From positions 86,223,740 to 86,287,739 of the forward strand of contig JAOWCC010000577.1 of assembly GCA_030867875.1 (NCBI GenBank): a stretch of 64,000 nucleotides of DNA, read 5' to 3'. Within the stretch, counting starts at the first letter, position 1; each line of letters starts with the position of its first letter. Made by a program: the position numbers and the translations under genes. Positions 10,784 to 21,937 of the stretch are shown one piece after another. Origin of the DNA: Actinernus sp. WN-2022 (lineage: Eukaryota; Cnidaria; Anthozoa; Actiniaria; Actinernidae). A model generated the notes under the pieces. It saw nothing but the letters and a program-made list of their open reading frames with translations. It was not told the origin of the DNA and made no database searches.

Positions 10784-13433
10784 ATACACGCCTTTCATAA
10801 GTTTTACTTCCGGTCACGAAGACGAGGCTCCAGGTGGTTTGAAATCCAAGATGGCGGACAACTGCTCAGTCTCAGCTAGAAAGTACCTCCGAAAAGGACT
10901 CGAAAAGTGTGTTATTTAGTAGATCGTACCTGAATTTGGCTTCAGAATCACTGTATTTATGTTCATGTATAGTCTACCGTGTATTAACTGATGATTTGCA
11001 TGAAAAACGTCCACGTTTTGGGCAAAATACCGAAAGAGCGCGGATGAAACTTTTAAACTATTAACTTTTGTTGAAAATCTCCACAGATCAGTACCACAAA
11101 AAGCACACGCCGTATGAAATACTGCATTGCTGTGTACACTATGTACTGGAATAACTCTTGAGATGTGATTCGTAGTGTAAGCCGACCCAAAACTGAGAAA
11201 GAGTATGGCTGATACGGTTGCTTGATTAACGTATAACTTTGAGGGAAGTGGTGGTTTCTTGGTGTTACAGATCATCACATATGTAACACAAAGAAAACTA
11301 TTGTCTTCTAAAGTAAAACAATACCCTGAAGTACAAAGAACCCTATCCCCAGAAACATGAATCAAACAATTAATCTGCTTCACCAAGAAGCACCCAGAAA
11401 AGTGATATTTGAAGTATACGCGGGCATCAGGCGTCGTATTAGGCATAGGCATTCCCGGAAAAATATGTTCCCTTGGTGTCAATGTACTTAAGAGAAGAGA
11501 AATCTTCAAGCATAATTCTGGCTCTTGGAAACAAAGATAGCTACAGCTACCAGAATGAAGAAAAGACTGTTGATGATATTCAATCAATGGGCATCAGTCA
11601 AACGATGAAAATACAGATTCAACCGACCGCTATTGAAAAACCTGCTCGTTTTTCTTCTTCAAGGAAATAAAAAAAAAATTAGTTTCTACACAGGATTCTC
11701 ATCTTCTAAAATATTTCCGGTCTAGTATGATTTTTATAATGCTTGAGAGAAGGGAGAAATATCATTTCCTGAAATAAATGTTTAATTGAGGCCAGCAGTA
11801 ATATGGGAAGGGAATACCACTTATAAACAGTGGCTATACAAGCAATTCAGGTCAATAAAAATATGAAAACATTAAGTACTAAATAAATTGTAACAAACAT
11901 ATTAAAACTATTAATTGGTAAAATAGGTGTTAACTAAGGGTGTTTGAAGGTGATATTAAAATTAGTCCACATGAAATTGGGGGAATCATAAGATGAGTGA
12001 TAATGTGTGTATGGATAGCAGGGTTTTAGCCCAGAAGGTTTGTGGTAAGGTGAAACAAAATCAGAAATGAGAAAAACACTAAAAAAAAGGAAAATTATCA
12101 GTAGTGAGAGCTGCTAAATAAACAATAACTGATATAACAATGTGGTGGCCTGATGATATGAGAGTGAAGGGAGAGGGGGAAGTTGTTTGGGGAAAGGAGG
12201 GCATTGGCATCCCTGCCCCATCTCCCCTTATTTGACTGGCTAAAACCCTAGATAGGGTGAGCTAATATACCACACAGAGCATGCAGGGATAGGGGAATAG
12301 GAACCACTACTAATTACAATCGGTTTGTGCTAATTAAGCTTTTCATTATATATAATTATCAAATTATCAATAATTGCACAAAAGAATATTGTGTACAAAA
12401 TGGTAGTGTTAGAAATTTGAATTCCATTCAAAAAGCCCAAGCAGTGTCCAAAAGCCTCTGCTAGATATATTCTAACTACAAATAAACTTATTTTAATGGT
12501 ATATGAATAATAAAATCAATACCGTATGCTGTTACACAATAATGTAAGTGATATAAAGTCTGGGAATATACATTGAAGGGTAGGGTATGAATTGTATACA
12601 ATATGAAAAAAGGGTATGAAAAAATAGAATTTACCATATAATGGGTAGGGATAGGGGAAGGAAAACGTTCTATCATTCTTTATTAATGTACAAGTTCTGT
12701 ACAAAATTTAAGTGAAAACGGCTTTGGGGAACTATGAACGGATAAACCATATTCTAACTGGAACTATGTCTGGATGGTTATCCAGTATAATGGCTGTTGT
12801 TGCCTGCATCTTATCAGTTGACTCCAGCTTTTTCCAATTTTTGTTTTCTGTTAGGTGAACAGTAGTTACATTTCCCATCGATAGCACTTCACTTGCTGTA
12901 TTAAATAGCAAAAGAGATTAGATATCATAACATGAGCTTATTAAACAGCCTATAGATCAGAAATAAACTAAAATTTGCTTTGCACCTCATAAATCACTTT
13001 GCCTCAATTTTAGACCACAATACTAATTTACTTTAGGCAGAAGATATTTCCGACTCCTTTAAGTTAGCTTAGATATCTTCGACGGAAAGATGCCCCTGAA
13101 ATAATTAATATCGTCCTCTGTAAGCTGCAAACGTTTTTTAGATTTGCAACCTGTCGGGTGTACATTGTTCGGAAATGACTGATGACTTGATCAAGTAGAA
13201 AAGTACTTTTCTGTGCGCTAAACAATATACTAAAATAATGCAGACTACACATGGACATAAATACAGTGATTGTAAAACCAAACACAGGTATGATTTACTG
13301 AATAACATACTTTTGGGAGTATTTTCGGAGGTACTTTCTAGCTGAGACTGTGCAGTTGTCCGCCATCTTGGATTTCAAACCACCTGGAGCCTCGTTTTCG
13401 TAACCGGAAGTAAAACTTATGAAAGGCGTGTAT
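10784..13433. mobile_element. 2.65-kb DNA transposon with about 190-bp TIRs
   Basis: Left TIR 10784-10975 and right TIR 13240-13433 are inverted copies beginning ATACACGCCTTTCATAAG. TA flanks both ends (10782-10783 and 13434-13435), suggesting a TA target duplication. Each TIR contains an ATG frame with MADNC(S/T)VSARKYLRK facing inward, so the 5' end of a gene is duplicated in both termini. The interior carries a 223-codon frame on the minus strand (10916-11587) and long AT-rich stretches. No DDE transposase motif was recognised. It may be non-autonomous or of an unrecognised family. Confidence 0.7.
10916..11587 (-). CDS. Hypothetical ORF inside the 2.65-kb transposon
   Basis: This is the second-longest open frame in the window (about 223 codons) and ends inside the left TIR. 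There is no ATG before residue 46 (about position 11452). The 5' part would therefore need an upstream exon, or translation starts at the MPMPN methionine. The sequence is Cys- and aromatic-rich, with FHTACAFCGTDLWRFS near residues 157-172 and ALFRYFAQNVDVF near 184-196. No signal peptide, Walker motif or DDE triad was identified and I do not recognise the family. It could be a passenger gene, a piece of an unknown transposase, or fortuitous. Open length in AT-rich DNA argues mildly for past selection. Confidence 0.35.
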   Translation of the reverse strand: MIEYHQQSFLHSGSCSYLCFQEPELCLKISLLLSTLTPREHIFPGMPMPNTTPDARVYFKYHFSGCFLVKQINCLIHVSGDRVLCTSGYCFTLEDNSFLCVTYVMICNTKKPPLPSKLYVNQATVSAILFLSFGSAYTTNHISRVIPVHSVHSNAVFHTACAFCGTDLWRFSTKVNSLKVSSALFRYFAQNVDVFHANHQLIHGRLYMNINTVILKPNSGTIY

Positions 13434-13498
13434 TAAGCGCCTATCTTCGTATAAGCGGCTCACGGATATCTGTCTATCCATGAGGGGCGGTTGCATGT
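13434..13498. repeat. Short decayed repeat edge
   Basis: TAAGCG motifs (TAAGCGCC, TAAGCGGCTCA) follow directly after the 2.65-kb transposon. They resemble the interior of a CAGTCAAACCTGTAT-type MITE but are too short for assignment. Confidence 0.25.
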
Positions 13499-13529
13499 CT
13501 TAATAATAATAATAATAATAATAATAATG
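13499..13529. repeat. (TAA)n microsatellite
   Basis: About ten uninterrupted TAA/AAT units. Confidence 0.9.
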
Positions 13530-15499
13530 TTACTTGAGTAAAGAAACACGTTGAAATAATTAAATTCTGCTAAAACAGCAGATAAATTCAGTTATGTAAT
13601 GATTGTTGGTAATAACATTTTCAAGTAGCTTTAACATGAGTGTTTCTGTCGTACTGACAGATTAAAATCAGGCAGAATCGCCACAAATAATTAATCTAGT
13701 TAATTATATAAAGTAGAAGTCAGTACCGGAATCAATATACTTTGGTTATTAAGATTAGAGATAAGTATTAATGATGAGGGTATCTTTCGTATGTTGTCTA
13801 TAAAGTGTCGAACCTAGGACGCGTTCGATTGACCGTGGCACATTTTGCACTGTAAGCAACAAACGCTTGCTGATATAACACGCTTTCCATGTCTTTGTTC
13901 TCTTATTTAAACACGCGGGATATTTGGGAGAACAATTAAAGAAAAACTTGAACATCACGAGCCGATAGGCGAGAGATAAATCTTACGTACGCACGATCAC
14001 AAGATCAATTCTCCTAACTGTAGCAGTCGTCAGAAATCGACCGACGGTGAGTTTGCACAGCGCCGGAAATTCCCCAAAAGGCAAAAGCCAAAGGAAGAAC
14101 TGAGGGAAACTTACGATAGGAAGGCATGCTCTATGTCAGTGTGTGGGTCTATTTTGAAAACATCTGCTTCAACATCCCCCGAAAGGAATAATTCGGAATT
14201 CAAGACTGACATCTTTCCCCAGAAATTTAAGGCATTCAAGGGGTAGAGGACTGTACTTGAACTGCATGTGTGTCTTTGTCGCAGAATGTACACGAGGAAA
14301 CATGATTCCTCTGTTGAACTTTGAAGCAGGTTTTAGTTGAACGAACATTTATTTTCGCCAAACTCAATGGAAAGATCTAGCTGTCAGAACCTTCCGTCCA
14401 ATGAGATGAGGCTAAGAGCGCAAGGTAAGAGGGAAAAGCTCATTTGGTTGTTATATCAACTTAACTCAATAACCGTTAACAACTGTCGCGCGCACGTGAC
14501 AAATTGACGTGAGTTTGCAAAATTCATGCTGTTGTTCATAAAATGGCAAGGAGAAAGCTAAAAACCTTATCTGAATTATCTAAGGCCAAGCAGGGCGAAT
14601 GATAACAATCGGCCTCACACAAAGGCTCATTATTCCGCGACTTCGTCGCCGACAAAATGTCGGACTTGAACATTTAATAAGCGTACATACTTTTAGTTTG
14701 GGATAAAAAAGGACAGAGAAGAAAAATTGATCAGAAAGAGTGTTACCTTGCTTTTTCCTCTCGTCTACTCTAGTCTCTAGCTCGATTCCTCACTCTATTC
14801 GTCTATAAGGAGGATTGTTTAAAAACTAGACCTGTTAGCCGTTTATGTGTTTTAGTTTTACTGTACAAAATAAGTTAAACGAAAAGTGGTTTTGACTTTT
14901 GTTTGTTGGATCCGCGAATATAAATATCTCGGCCAGGATGGTTAGCAAATTCGATAACTTCGTCGGTTGGTTGTATTTTTGTTAAATACATATGTCAGTT
15001 TTGCTGATTAAAATCATATTGAAAGTCAACGTTTGGTGAAGACATTCTTCCTTATCGTTTTTGCGATTTTGATTTCATTCACAATCGCGTGCTATCGCCA
15101 CAGCGAGACGAATTCCATTCCCATGTTTATATACTCTCATACAAACACGGCTTTCAGCCAATCAGCGCGCGAGTTTCCTCTGGGTTATTTTATAAAAAAA
15201 CTTTATTTAGATACTTATCGATGAATTTATTCCCAAATAGTTTTTATTACTAATATCACTAATATATTCAGGATACATTCAGTATTTCAGTGGCTACAAA
15301 ATCCCGATATCAGCGATTTGTAGTGATCAATGTGCAAATCTGGATTCGGATTCTTGGAAATCAGCGGGGTTTTGGAGCTACTTGTTTTGAATCTAGGCAA
15401 GCAAATCAAAAGTTTAATTTAAGAAATCATGAAAATTAAAGCAATGTATATTAATAGTGAATGAACTCGGAGCAGAAATTATATGCGCTTTGATGATTA
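13530..15499. other. No gene seen
   Basis: Several 60-70 codon frames on both strands lack domains. A plus-strand frame at 15033-15224 begins with a hydrophobic stretch but runs into a TTTCAGCCAATCAGCGCG motif typical of MITE ends, so I do not accept it as a secreted peptide. A GA-rich stretch lies at 14700-14760. Confidence 0.5.
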
Positions 15500-15933
15500 T
15501 GCATGTATCAATGTTAAGCCGCAGTCTTGGCCTCCCCACCCTGGGGAATTTGATTACAAGCTTTGCCCCAGGGTGTGGACATTTGAATTCGACCGGTTGA
15601 GGACTATCTCCTACTCTCTTGTTTCCCGAGTCGCCATCTTGGATGTTGGAAGGTATGAATTTCAAAACTGCGTTTTCATCTGTTTTCATTAAGTTAAAAA
15701 GAACGCTTCACATTTATTTAGGACCACCTCCAGTTCCCCCATTGTCTCAGCTGTATATATATAGTTTAAGGAGGAATTTCGTTGCCCCAGGTAGGGGATA
15801 TTTTATCACAATTGACCATTTTTTCTTTCCCCAGGGTGGGGAATTTGACCAAAAATTCTCGAAAAAAGTCAAATGCCGCACATCTGCCCGACCCTCCCCC
15901 TCTCCCCCCTCCGGCTTAACGTCGATACATGCA
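15500..15933. mobile_element. MITE with TTA target duplication (PIF/Harbinger-like)
   Basis: TIRs TGCATGTATC...GTTAAGCC and GGCTTAAC...GATACATGCA are flanked by TTA at 15497-15499 and 15934-15936. A 3-bp TWA-type duplication is characteristic of PIF/Harbinger transposition. Internal CCCCACCCTGGGGAATTTGA and CCCCAGGGTGGGGAATTTGA blocks repeat at about 300-bp spacing. It is non-coding. Confidence 0.7.
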
Positions 15934-15936
15934 TTA

Positions 15937-16658
15937 GGACTGAACAAGAAAACAGTCAGGTACACAAAAAACTGATTGTAAAATGAACAGAACCTGATTT
16001 CGTAAACTGAATCACTACTGCAATATATAAAAGTTTATAAAAGCATGGAAATATAAAAATCCGAATGAAAATTATTCGAATAGAAAACTGTGTGTCGGTT
16101 TTGTAGCATTAGGAACAAGAAAAATGAGGTACACGAGAAAGTACTGCATGAGTATAAAAGGAAGAGAATCTAAGTTCCTAAATTGCATCCATCCACGCCA
16201 AAAAAATCTCAGGTAAAAATGTAAACATGAAAATATGATTAATCCGAACGTATAAAAGCTACGCTCAATAGACTTGAAAGCAAAAAGTGCATAATAAAAC
16301 ATTGAACCTCAATTTTATAATTTATTCTATTTGAATTTTTTATTTACTTTTCATTTTTATTTACCATTGATAAAGCCTTGACCATAATTATATGAAAAGT
16401 TCCTATCTTTCGGATCTGACAATATAATAGTGGAAAAAGTATATATAACATCAACTTTGAGAAATGATTTATAAATGTATGTTGAGTTATGGAACTTCCT
16501 ACCTCGTGTTCCTTGTTCGGCGTAGCTTCTTCTCTAAGGGTAGATAAATAAATGAAAGTTGTAACGAAGAAATCAACGTTGAAATCACAGAGCGAATAAA
16601 TAAACATTGACGTAAAATTGCTTAAAAAGCAATCAGAATGGAGTTCATAAGTTAGTTT
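15937..16658. other. No gene seen
   Basis: AT-rich, with two minus-strand frames (76 and 87 codons) that lack domains. The sequence is dominated by A/T runs. Confidence 0.45.
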
Positions 16659-16662
16659 TTAA

Positions 16663-17604
16663 AGGGGCTCTGTCATGAGATGCGCATGAACAGGTTTCAA
16701 GCAATTTAATGATATGCATAACACTTGAAAAATTGTAATGAGTTTCAGTTCCTTGCGATCGCGATACAACGACAGTTATATTATAATACAAACTGGCTCT
16801 TGGTCGAAGGCATTAAGTTAGAAAAACATCTTTGTATTGTTATCACTGCTGCAATGGAGATTCAGGCTGAAGAGAAACACATTCTGGCGAGTTTCAGTGA
16901 CCGGTTGTCGAATTTACCGTATTTTACCGTAAACTACATTACTAGGTATGCGAGTTGTGCTTTCTCGATGAGAACCTACAAAATGTACTCATTTATTCTC
17001 TCTCCAACTTTCAGGGAGATAAAATTACTTACAAATGCAAGAGTTCTTGTAGTCAGAAACGTATTAAAGGGGACGAATGCAAGCAGGAATGAACAACCGA
17101 AGCGTAATTTCACTGGCCGCCGAAACCCGGGTACTGTAAACACGAAACTCGCATCTCAAAAGCGGTGTTTGAAATCGTTTCAGGCTCCCTAAATTTTTCA
17201 GACAAGGACTATACTCTTGTGGGCTTTCCTGATACGTTCTCCAGTGTTCTTTCAGGCTCTTCAAAATCTTTCTGCGGCCAGATTTGTTTTCTTCGTCCAT
17301 CACGGCCAGTTGGCAGTTGAGCCGCCATTGAAGCTCGAAGTTCTTGTCGATGCCATCCCAAAATCTCATTACAACGACATCTGAATGCGAGCATTTCTGG
17401 TAAATATAAAACTTGAACAACTAAATATGAAAGATAAACTACTATATACTAAAATGAGAGATGGCAGCGATGTAGACGGATTGAATCAATGTTGTGATCG
17501 AGCTCCTCGGGATATATTTGCTTTTCAAACTTGAAAGCGTTGGCGAACGATTTCAAGTTTTGGGCGGCTTAGTAACCAGGCCTGTTATTCATGACAGAGC
17601 CCCT
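16663..17604. mobile_element. 942-bp TTAA-target element (AGGGGCTCTGTCATGA TIRs)
   Basis: Perfect 16-bp TIRs AGGGGCTCTGTCATGA / TCATGACAGAGCCCCT are flanked by TTAA at 16659-16662 and 17605-17608. This is the hallmark of piggyBac-superfamily insertion. The shorter element at 39050-39338 shares the AGGGGCT(A/G)TGTCA terminus. The interior has frames of 155 codons (+) and 118 codons (-) that overlap in antisense with no transposase motif. They are probably non-coding, so the element is non-autonomous. Confidence 0.85.
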
Positions 17605-17608
17605 TTAA

Positions 17609-18086
17609 CTACTTCGATTAAATATTCTTATCTTAATGTTAGTTGTAAGCTGTTATGACCATGAGGTAAATATTAACAATTACGAAGTTAAACCAGTAAA
17701 GAGAGATGATGGAATGACTTGGCTAGTTATAATCAAGTTTTCCTTGTAATTCTGCAAAAGACATATATATCATATATATATCCTTATTATTTCCATCAAA
17801 CTTTCTTGACAGTTGTTGCTTTGGTAGACACAAAGAAAGATAATAGGCTTTGTTTTCCTTCATGTCTTTGACGGTAACGAAGTAGCAAGTTTAACCGTGA
17901 AATTCCGCCATTTTGGCCTGCCAGGTTTTGATCACACATTTTCAATAGCAAAAGCGGTAGCCGGTCAGTCGCCTTTCTTTAGTTGCTCAATAATCTAAAG
18001 GCCGGTTTACATGACGCGTTTACTGATCCCGGGGCAAGATGCGTCACGAGTTATTTTGTATCTTGTTAAAATGACTTGAAGAGTGC
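17609..18086. other. No gene seen
   Basis: No inverted repeat or coding frame. A TA-rich dinucleotide patch lies at 17763-17783. Confidence 0.5.
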
Positions 18087-18126
18087 GTAGTGGCCAAAGG
18101 AGCAAAAGCTTCGAGTTGGCCACTAC
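18087..18126 (-). other. LINE 3'-terminal hairpin
   Basis: GTAGTGGCCAA and TTGGCCACTAC form a perfect 11-bp stem. The homologous stem at 58557-58599 is GTAGTGGTCAA / TTGATCACTAC, so both arms changed in parallel. The position at the 3' end suggests an element recognised by the reverse transcriptase for target-primed reverse transcription. Confidence 0.55.
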
Positions 18127-18659
18127 CATTATGGAGTTAATGAGGGAGAAAGATAAGTAATAGTTTAGAGGCTTTTTGTGCGAGGGTGAGTACAGGAATT
18201 AGGAAAGTGGGGAAGTGGAAGGAGAGAAGTAGAGGAAGTGTGGGATAATATTTACATTACGTAATTGATATATTTTACATGATGTTTATGTAATATTAGT
18301 ATTACGTAATTACATTAGCTTAATTAAATTTACATAATCAGATGTGTCGTTTAAAATGTTAAGTAACAGAGATGTTATATAACGATAATAGTAGTACGAT
18401 AGTTGTTATTCTATCATAACTGATTGTCATTAAGAAAGAGCTTATACTGTTTTTTTAACTATTGTGAGGTAAGGATTTAATCATCGTTGGTACTTCCCAT
18501 ATCTTTGATGCTATTACTTTGGGTCTAGTTAAACCATAATTTGTTCTGGAAGCTGGTCTATAGGTTTCGTTTAGAAGCCTATCCAGTGTTATGACGATGA
18601 ACTTCAGATGCAGAAAGGATTAGATCAGAGAGGGCAGCAGATATTCCTATTTTCACATA

Positions 18660-19414
18660 CCGTGTAGAAGTTTAATTTTGCGGGAGTTAATTTTTGCGGA
18701 TTTTGCGGATTTCCTTCGATCCGCAAAAAAAAACTCCCGCAGAAAAAAAAACCCGCAAAATTTTCCGCCGCAAAAATATACTCCCAGAGAAAAAATAGTA
18801 AATCTTGTTTTAATGGTTATATCGGGTTAACAGCAACGTTTTAACATTGAACATAATAGGAAACGCCAGCCAAAGTTAATAAAATACATTTTTCTTCTCA
18901 CATAGCCGGCTTCTCACTGAAAACTGTACTTTCCCGCTTCTGTGTCACGTTCAACGTCAGTTGTCGTAAATAAAGACTGACAACATACAGTCAATTCCAA
19001 AGTACATGTACGCAATGGATTAATCTACAGACTTAATTCCTGCAGCAAATAAAGCGTGCTCTCATAACTCCGAGGCGACCGGCACAACAGGCATCTGTAT
19101 TCCCGATTCAACTCCAGACACGTCCTCAAAAGAAACGGAGACTGTTATCATAATCGACTAATACGTTTTTACAAGAACGTACAATAATTCCCTCAGGTTT
19201 TGTCGTTGTTTATGTTCATGTTGGCGCTAGAACAACAACTATATAAACTTCCCGTCGAAATTGTAAGTCAGGAAGTAAAATTTCAATTTAATTCCGATAC
19301 TGCCTTGAATTTTATTTATACTTGACAAGAAATCCGCAAAAAATTCCTCCCAGCAGAAATTTTAGCTGTCTCGATCCGCAAAATTTTCCTCCCGCAAAAT
19401 TTCGTCCTACACGG
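18660..19414. mobile_element. 755-bp non-autonomous DNA transposon, TA target
   Basis: The ends are CCGTGTAG... and ...CTACACGG, with TA at 18658-18659 and 19415-19416. Subterminal blocks of TTTTGCGGGAG and TTTTGCGGAT occur in inverted orientation at both ends, giving about 50 bp of imperfect TIR. The interrupted LINE supplies the empty site. In the paralogous LINE near 59400 the same sequence is continuous. No coding sequence. Confidence 0.8.
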
Positions 19415-19620
19415 TATATTATTTTATGAACGAGGGATGATATTTTGAGGTTAAAATATTCTCAAGTTTTAAGATTTCTAGAAGTCGAAAATAAGGGGTG
19501 GCATTTTCTGTTCTATTGGCAAAAAAAATGAGCGGAGGCACTTATTTTGCTTCGCTTTAATTGTTCCAGTCTAGACTGAAAGGCAGTACCCCAGCTCATT
19601 ACACCATAATTTAAGTAGGC

Positions 19621-20033
19621 ATTCGCGTCACGTGACTTGATAACCACTCTCCGACAGATGACAGTTATCAGTGAATACACCCCTTGTGAGCGTAACGCGT
19701 GCAAAAGCGTAATAAAGACAATAATATGCTTTAGTGGATTTGAAATATATGCACATACTTAACCACGGCGGTTAGGTACTTTAATCGACTTTTAGCAGAT
19801 CATACCAATGTTTATCTTCCCCGCTGACGCAGATCAACACAGTTTTTACAGGATATAGTCATCCATCGCATTTTCTATGTTGTTGATTGTGTATGACCAT
19901 GCATGATTATTATTATTATTATTATGAATCTATGTAGCCAGTAGGAACCATGCCTTAGCAGTTACTCATTCATTTATTTAACTTCGCCTTAAAAAAATCT
20001 AACAGGCATGGACATCACAACAGCTGTCGCCGA
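19621..20033. other. No gene seen
   Basis: Includes a (TTA)n microsatellite at 19908-19925. No coding frame. Confidence 0.5.
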
Positions 20034-20035
20034 TA

Positions 20036-20285
20036 GTCCAGTTTCGTATTCGAAAATTACCGCTGAATGCAATGACACAAACGCATTTATGCAGGATTAG
20101 TCTCATTTTGAAGTGAAATATTCTTACATACCATGCAGCGAGAAGGTGCAAAACTCGAAACACAACAATACACAGAGTTGTGAATAACCCACCTTCTCGC
20201 TGGTATTTATGAATGTGAGGCTAACCCTGTATAAATGCATCTGCAGTCATCGAATTCAGCGGTAATTTTCGATACGAAACTGGAC
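20036..20285. mobile_element. 250-bp MITE, TA target, about 70-bp TIRs
   Basis: GTCCAGTTTCGTATTCGAAA at the left and TTTCGATACGAAACTGGAC at the right pair along with ATTACCGCTGAAT and further blocks to about 70 bp. TA flanks both ends (20034-20035 and 20286-20287). The loop has a second short repeat, GCGAGAAGGTG / CACCTTCTCGC, so the whole element can fold. Confidence 0.8.
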
Positions 20286-20287
20286 TA

Positions 20288-20600
20288 TGGGCTATTATCA
20301 CAGCTCGGGCATCTGGGATAAAACAATGGTTGTGGCCCTGGTAGCCTCGCACTGGTGGGTTTCAGACGAAACCGTACAAAGGTTTTTATTCTCCTGGGAC
20401 TCAATATGGCCACCGCGGGATAAAAGTCATTAAGGTGGTAGCATAAACAATTAGCAATCTTTACTGCAACGCTTTTGTGATTTTTCTCTTAAGAAAAATA
20501 TAGCAAGTTTCGTATTCTCACGGACGAGCTGGAACGAGTACTAAGTGGAGGCTAAATGGCGGGGATTATTTTCTAATGCTAAATGCTTTTAACCAAGGAA
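20288..20600. other. No gene seen
   Basis: No long frame or inverted repeat. Confidence 0.5.
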
Positions 20601-20602
20601 TA

Positions 20603-21000
20603 GACCATTTTCTCAGGTATGCGCACGCAATATTGGCCCGCCAAATCGCTTTTTGGACGATAGCCGCCAATTTTTGAACAATAGCCGATAATTTGAATAA
20701 CAAAGGATGTCGCATCAGAACGAGTCTAACAAAAGCTAACAAAACTCACGGCCCGCCAAGAAATACTTCATGTAGGCAGCATGGATTTAGACTGGTATGT
20801 AATCAACTAAAGTCGATTGCGGTATGAAAGCGAGTAGCAGCTGACGTTTCGAGCGTTAGCCCTTCGTCAGAGCAAAAAAGCTTGGATTTAGTATTGGTTG
20901 AAATAATAGGGAGGGTTATAGGAAACCACTACGTGATTCCCACGTGAAGTATTTACCGGCCCGTCAAGATTGTTGCGTGCGCATACTTGAGAAAATGGTC
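20603..21000. mobile_element. MITE A, 398 bp, TA target
   Basis: TIRs GACCATTTTCTCAGGTATGC / GCATACTTGAGAAAATGGTC extend to about 30 bp through GCACGCAA. TA lies at 20601-20602 and 21001-21002. The interior contains CTGACGTTTCGAGCGTTAGC and CCCTTCGTCAG, a small hairpin. The element directly abuts MITE B. Confidence 0.8.
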
Positions 21001-21340
21001 TATAGACCCGTTTAGCTTGCCTATTTGCATTCTCGTTCCCAGTGTCTCCTCAACTAACTGAAAAATCAGAGGCTCTGGTAAGACACGAAACAGGCTCTAA
21101 TTTGATTGGCTAGCCAAATCGGCTGCGTGATGAAGAAAAAATTGAACAGGTGCTGCGCACAGCGCTTTTCTTCCGGTTCATTTAGTGGATAAATCACTTC
21201 CGTTGTAAACATAACAAGTAAAATAAGGCATTTTTGAGGTGTTCTTTCAATAAAAGTAAAATAATCAAAAGAATAAACATTCATATGTGAAAATAATAAA
21301 GAATGAAGTGATGTGCTTTTTAAAAGAACACGATTAAACA

Positions 21341-21364
21341 GATTAATTAATTAATTAATTAATA
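21341..21364. repeat. (TTAA)n microsatellite
   Basis: GATTAATTAATTAATTAATT run inside the gene-carrying element, between two similar AATAAACATTCATAT blocks. Confidence 0.85.
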
Positions 21365-21445
21365 AACATTCATATATGTAATGTATGGTGGCAAAAGCCG
21401 AAAGGTAATTAAAATCTCCCTTCGATCGACTATAACCATGCAATA

Positions 21446-21937
21446 ATGGCGGATATTACGCCAAAAAAGGCAGCAGAAAAGCTTTTCGATCGAAATACAT
21501 GCATTTGCTGCAACGCCGTAATATCGGATAAGAATCACCCAGTGATTTTAAACAGCGTCCTAAGGAAAAGTTTGGGTTCTTATCTAAACCCTCCGTTCAT
21601 TTTCTGGGAAGAATCCTACCCTACAAAAATATGCTGTCCGTGCAAACGCTCTCTTGAAACTGCCGAAAAATTCCGTGAGATGGTTCAGCAATCGCATGAA
21701 CATCAAACCGCGGCGATCCAAAATTCCAGTTTAAAACGAGGTCGAAAGCAAGATTATAGCTCTCCTAGTAATCCACCATCAAAACGACCAAGAGAAACAC
21801 ATTCCGCGCCGAGTGCACTGAGCGCTATAGCCCTTGCTAACCTACAACAGGTACATAGGGCTATTCTTCCTCGACCATCAGCCCTGCAGTCTAATCCAGC
21901 AGCTGAAAATCAGCATGTTCTGTGCACTCCTCGATAA
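21446..21937 (+). pseudogene. ZAD-like Cys-rich zinc-finger protein, N-terminal fragment with chimeric end
   Basis: The ATG at 21446 opens a 163-codon frame. Residues 15-80 carry two CxxC pairs (C19/C22 and C63/C66) about 40 apart, followed by a helix with SLETAEKFREMVQQ. This layout resembles ZAD/treble-clef domains at the N-terminus of nuclear zinc-finger proteins. A basic low-complexity region (about 95-115, KRGRK and SKRPRE) could be a nuclear localisation signal. The last dozen residues are read from antisense RecQ-like sequence, so the natural C-terminus is missing and the ORF is a fusion at the junction of two captured pieces near 21890-21900. Whether it is transcribed is unknown. Confidence 0.55.

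Larger units (their letters stand above)
18087..19620 (-). mobile_element. LINE 3' end (family of 58557-60945), split by a nested element
   Basis: The 3' UTR hairpin at 18087-18126, the UTR and the ORF2 terminus (about 18480-18657, resuming at 19417-19620) align with the same parts of the LINE at 58557-60945. Shared blocks include TTTGTTCTGGAAGCTGGTCT. On the minus strand the coding part reads YGVMSWGTAFQSRLEQLK, matching YGLMSWGTACQSRLQVIK of the other copy. The LINE is 5'-truncated near 19620 and interrupted at 18658 by a 755-bp DNA element. Confidence 0.75.

Noticed and set aside
15033..15224. 63-residue frame with a signal-peptide-like start
   Set aside because: The hydrophobic start is in AT-rich DNA and the frame runs into a MITE-like TTTCAGCCAATCAGCGCG motif. 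No cysteine pattern, no homologue recognised.
16725..17420. 155-codon plus frame and 118-codon minus frame inside the 942-bp TTAA element, considered as transposase
   Set aside because: The frames overlap in antisense, lack the piggyBac DDD region and are far too short.
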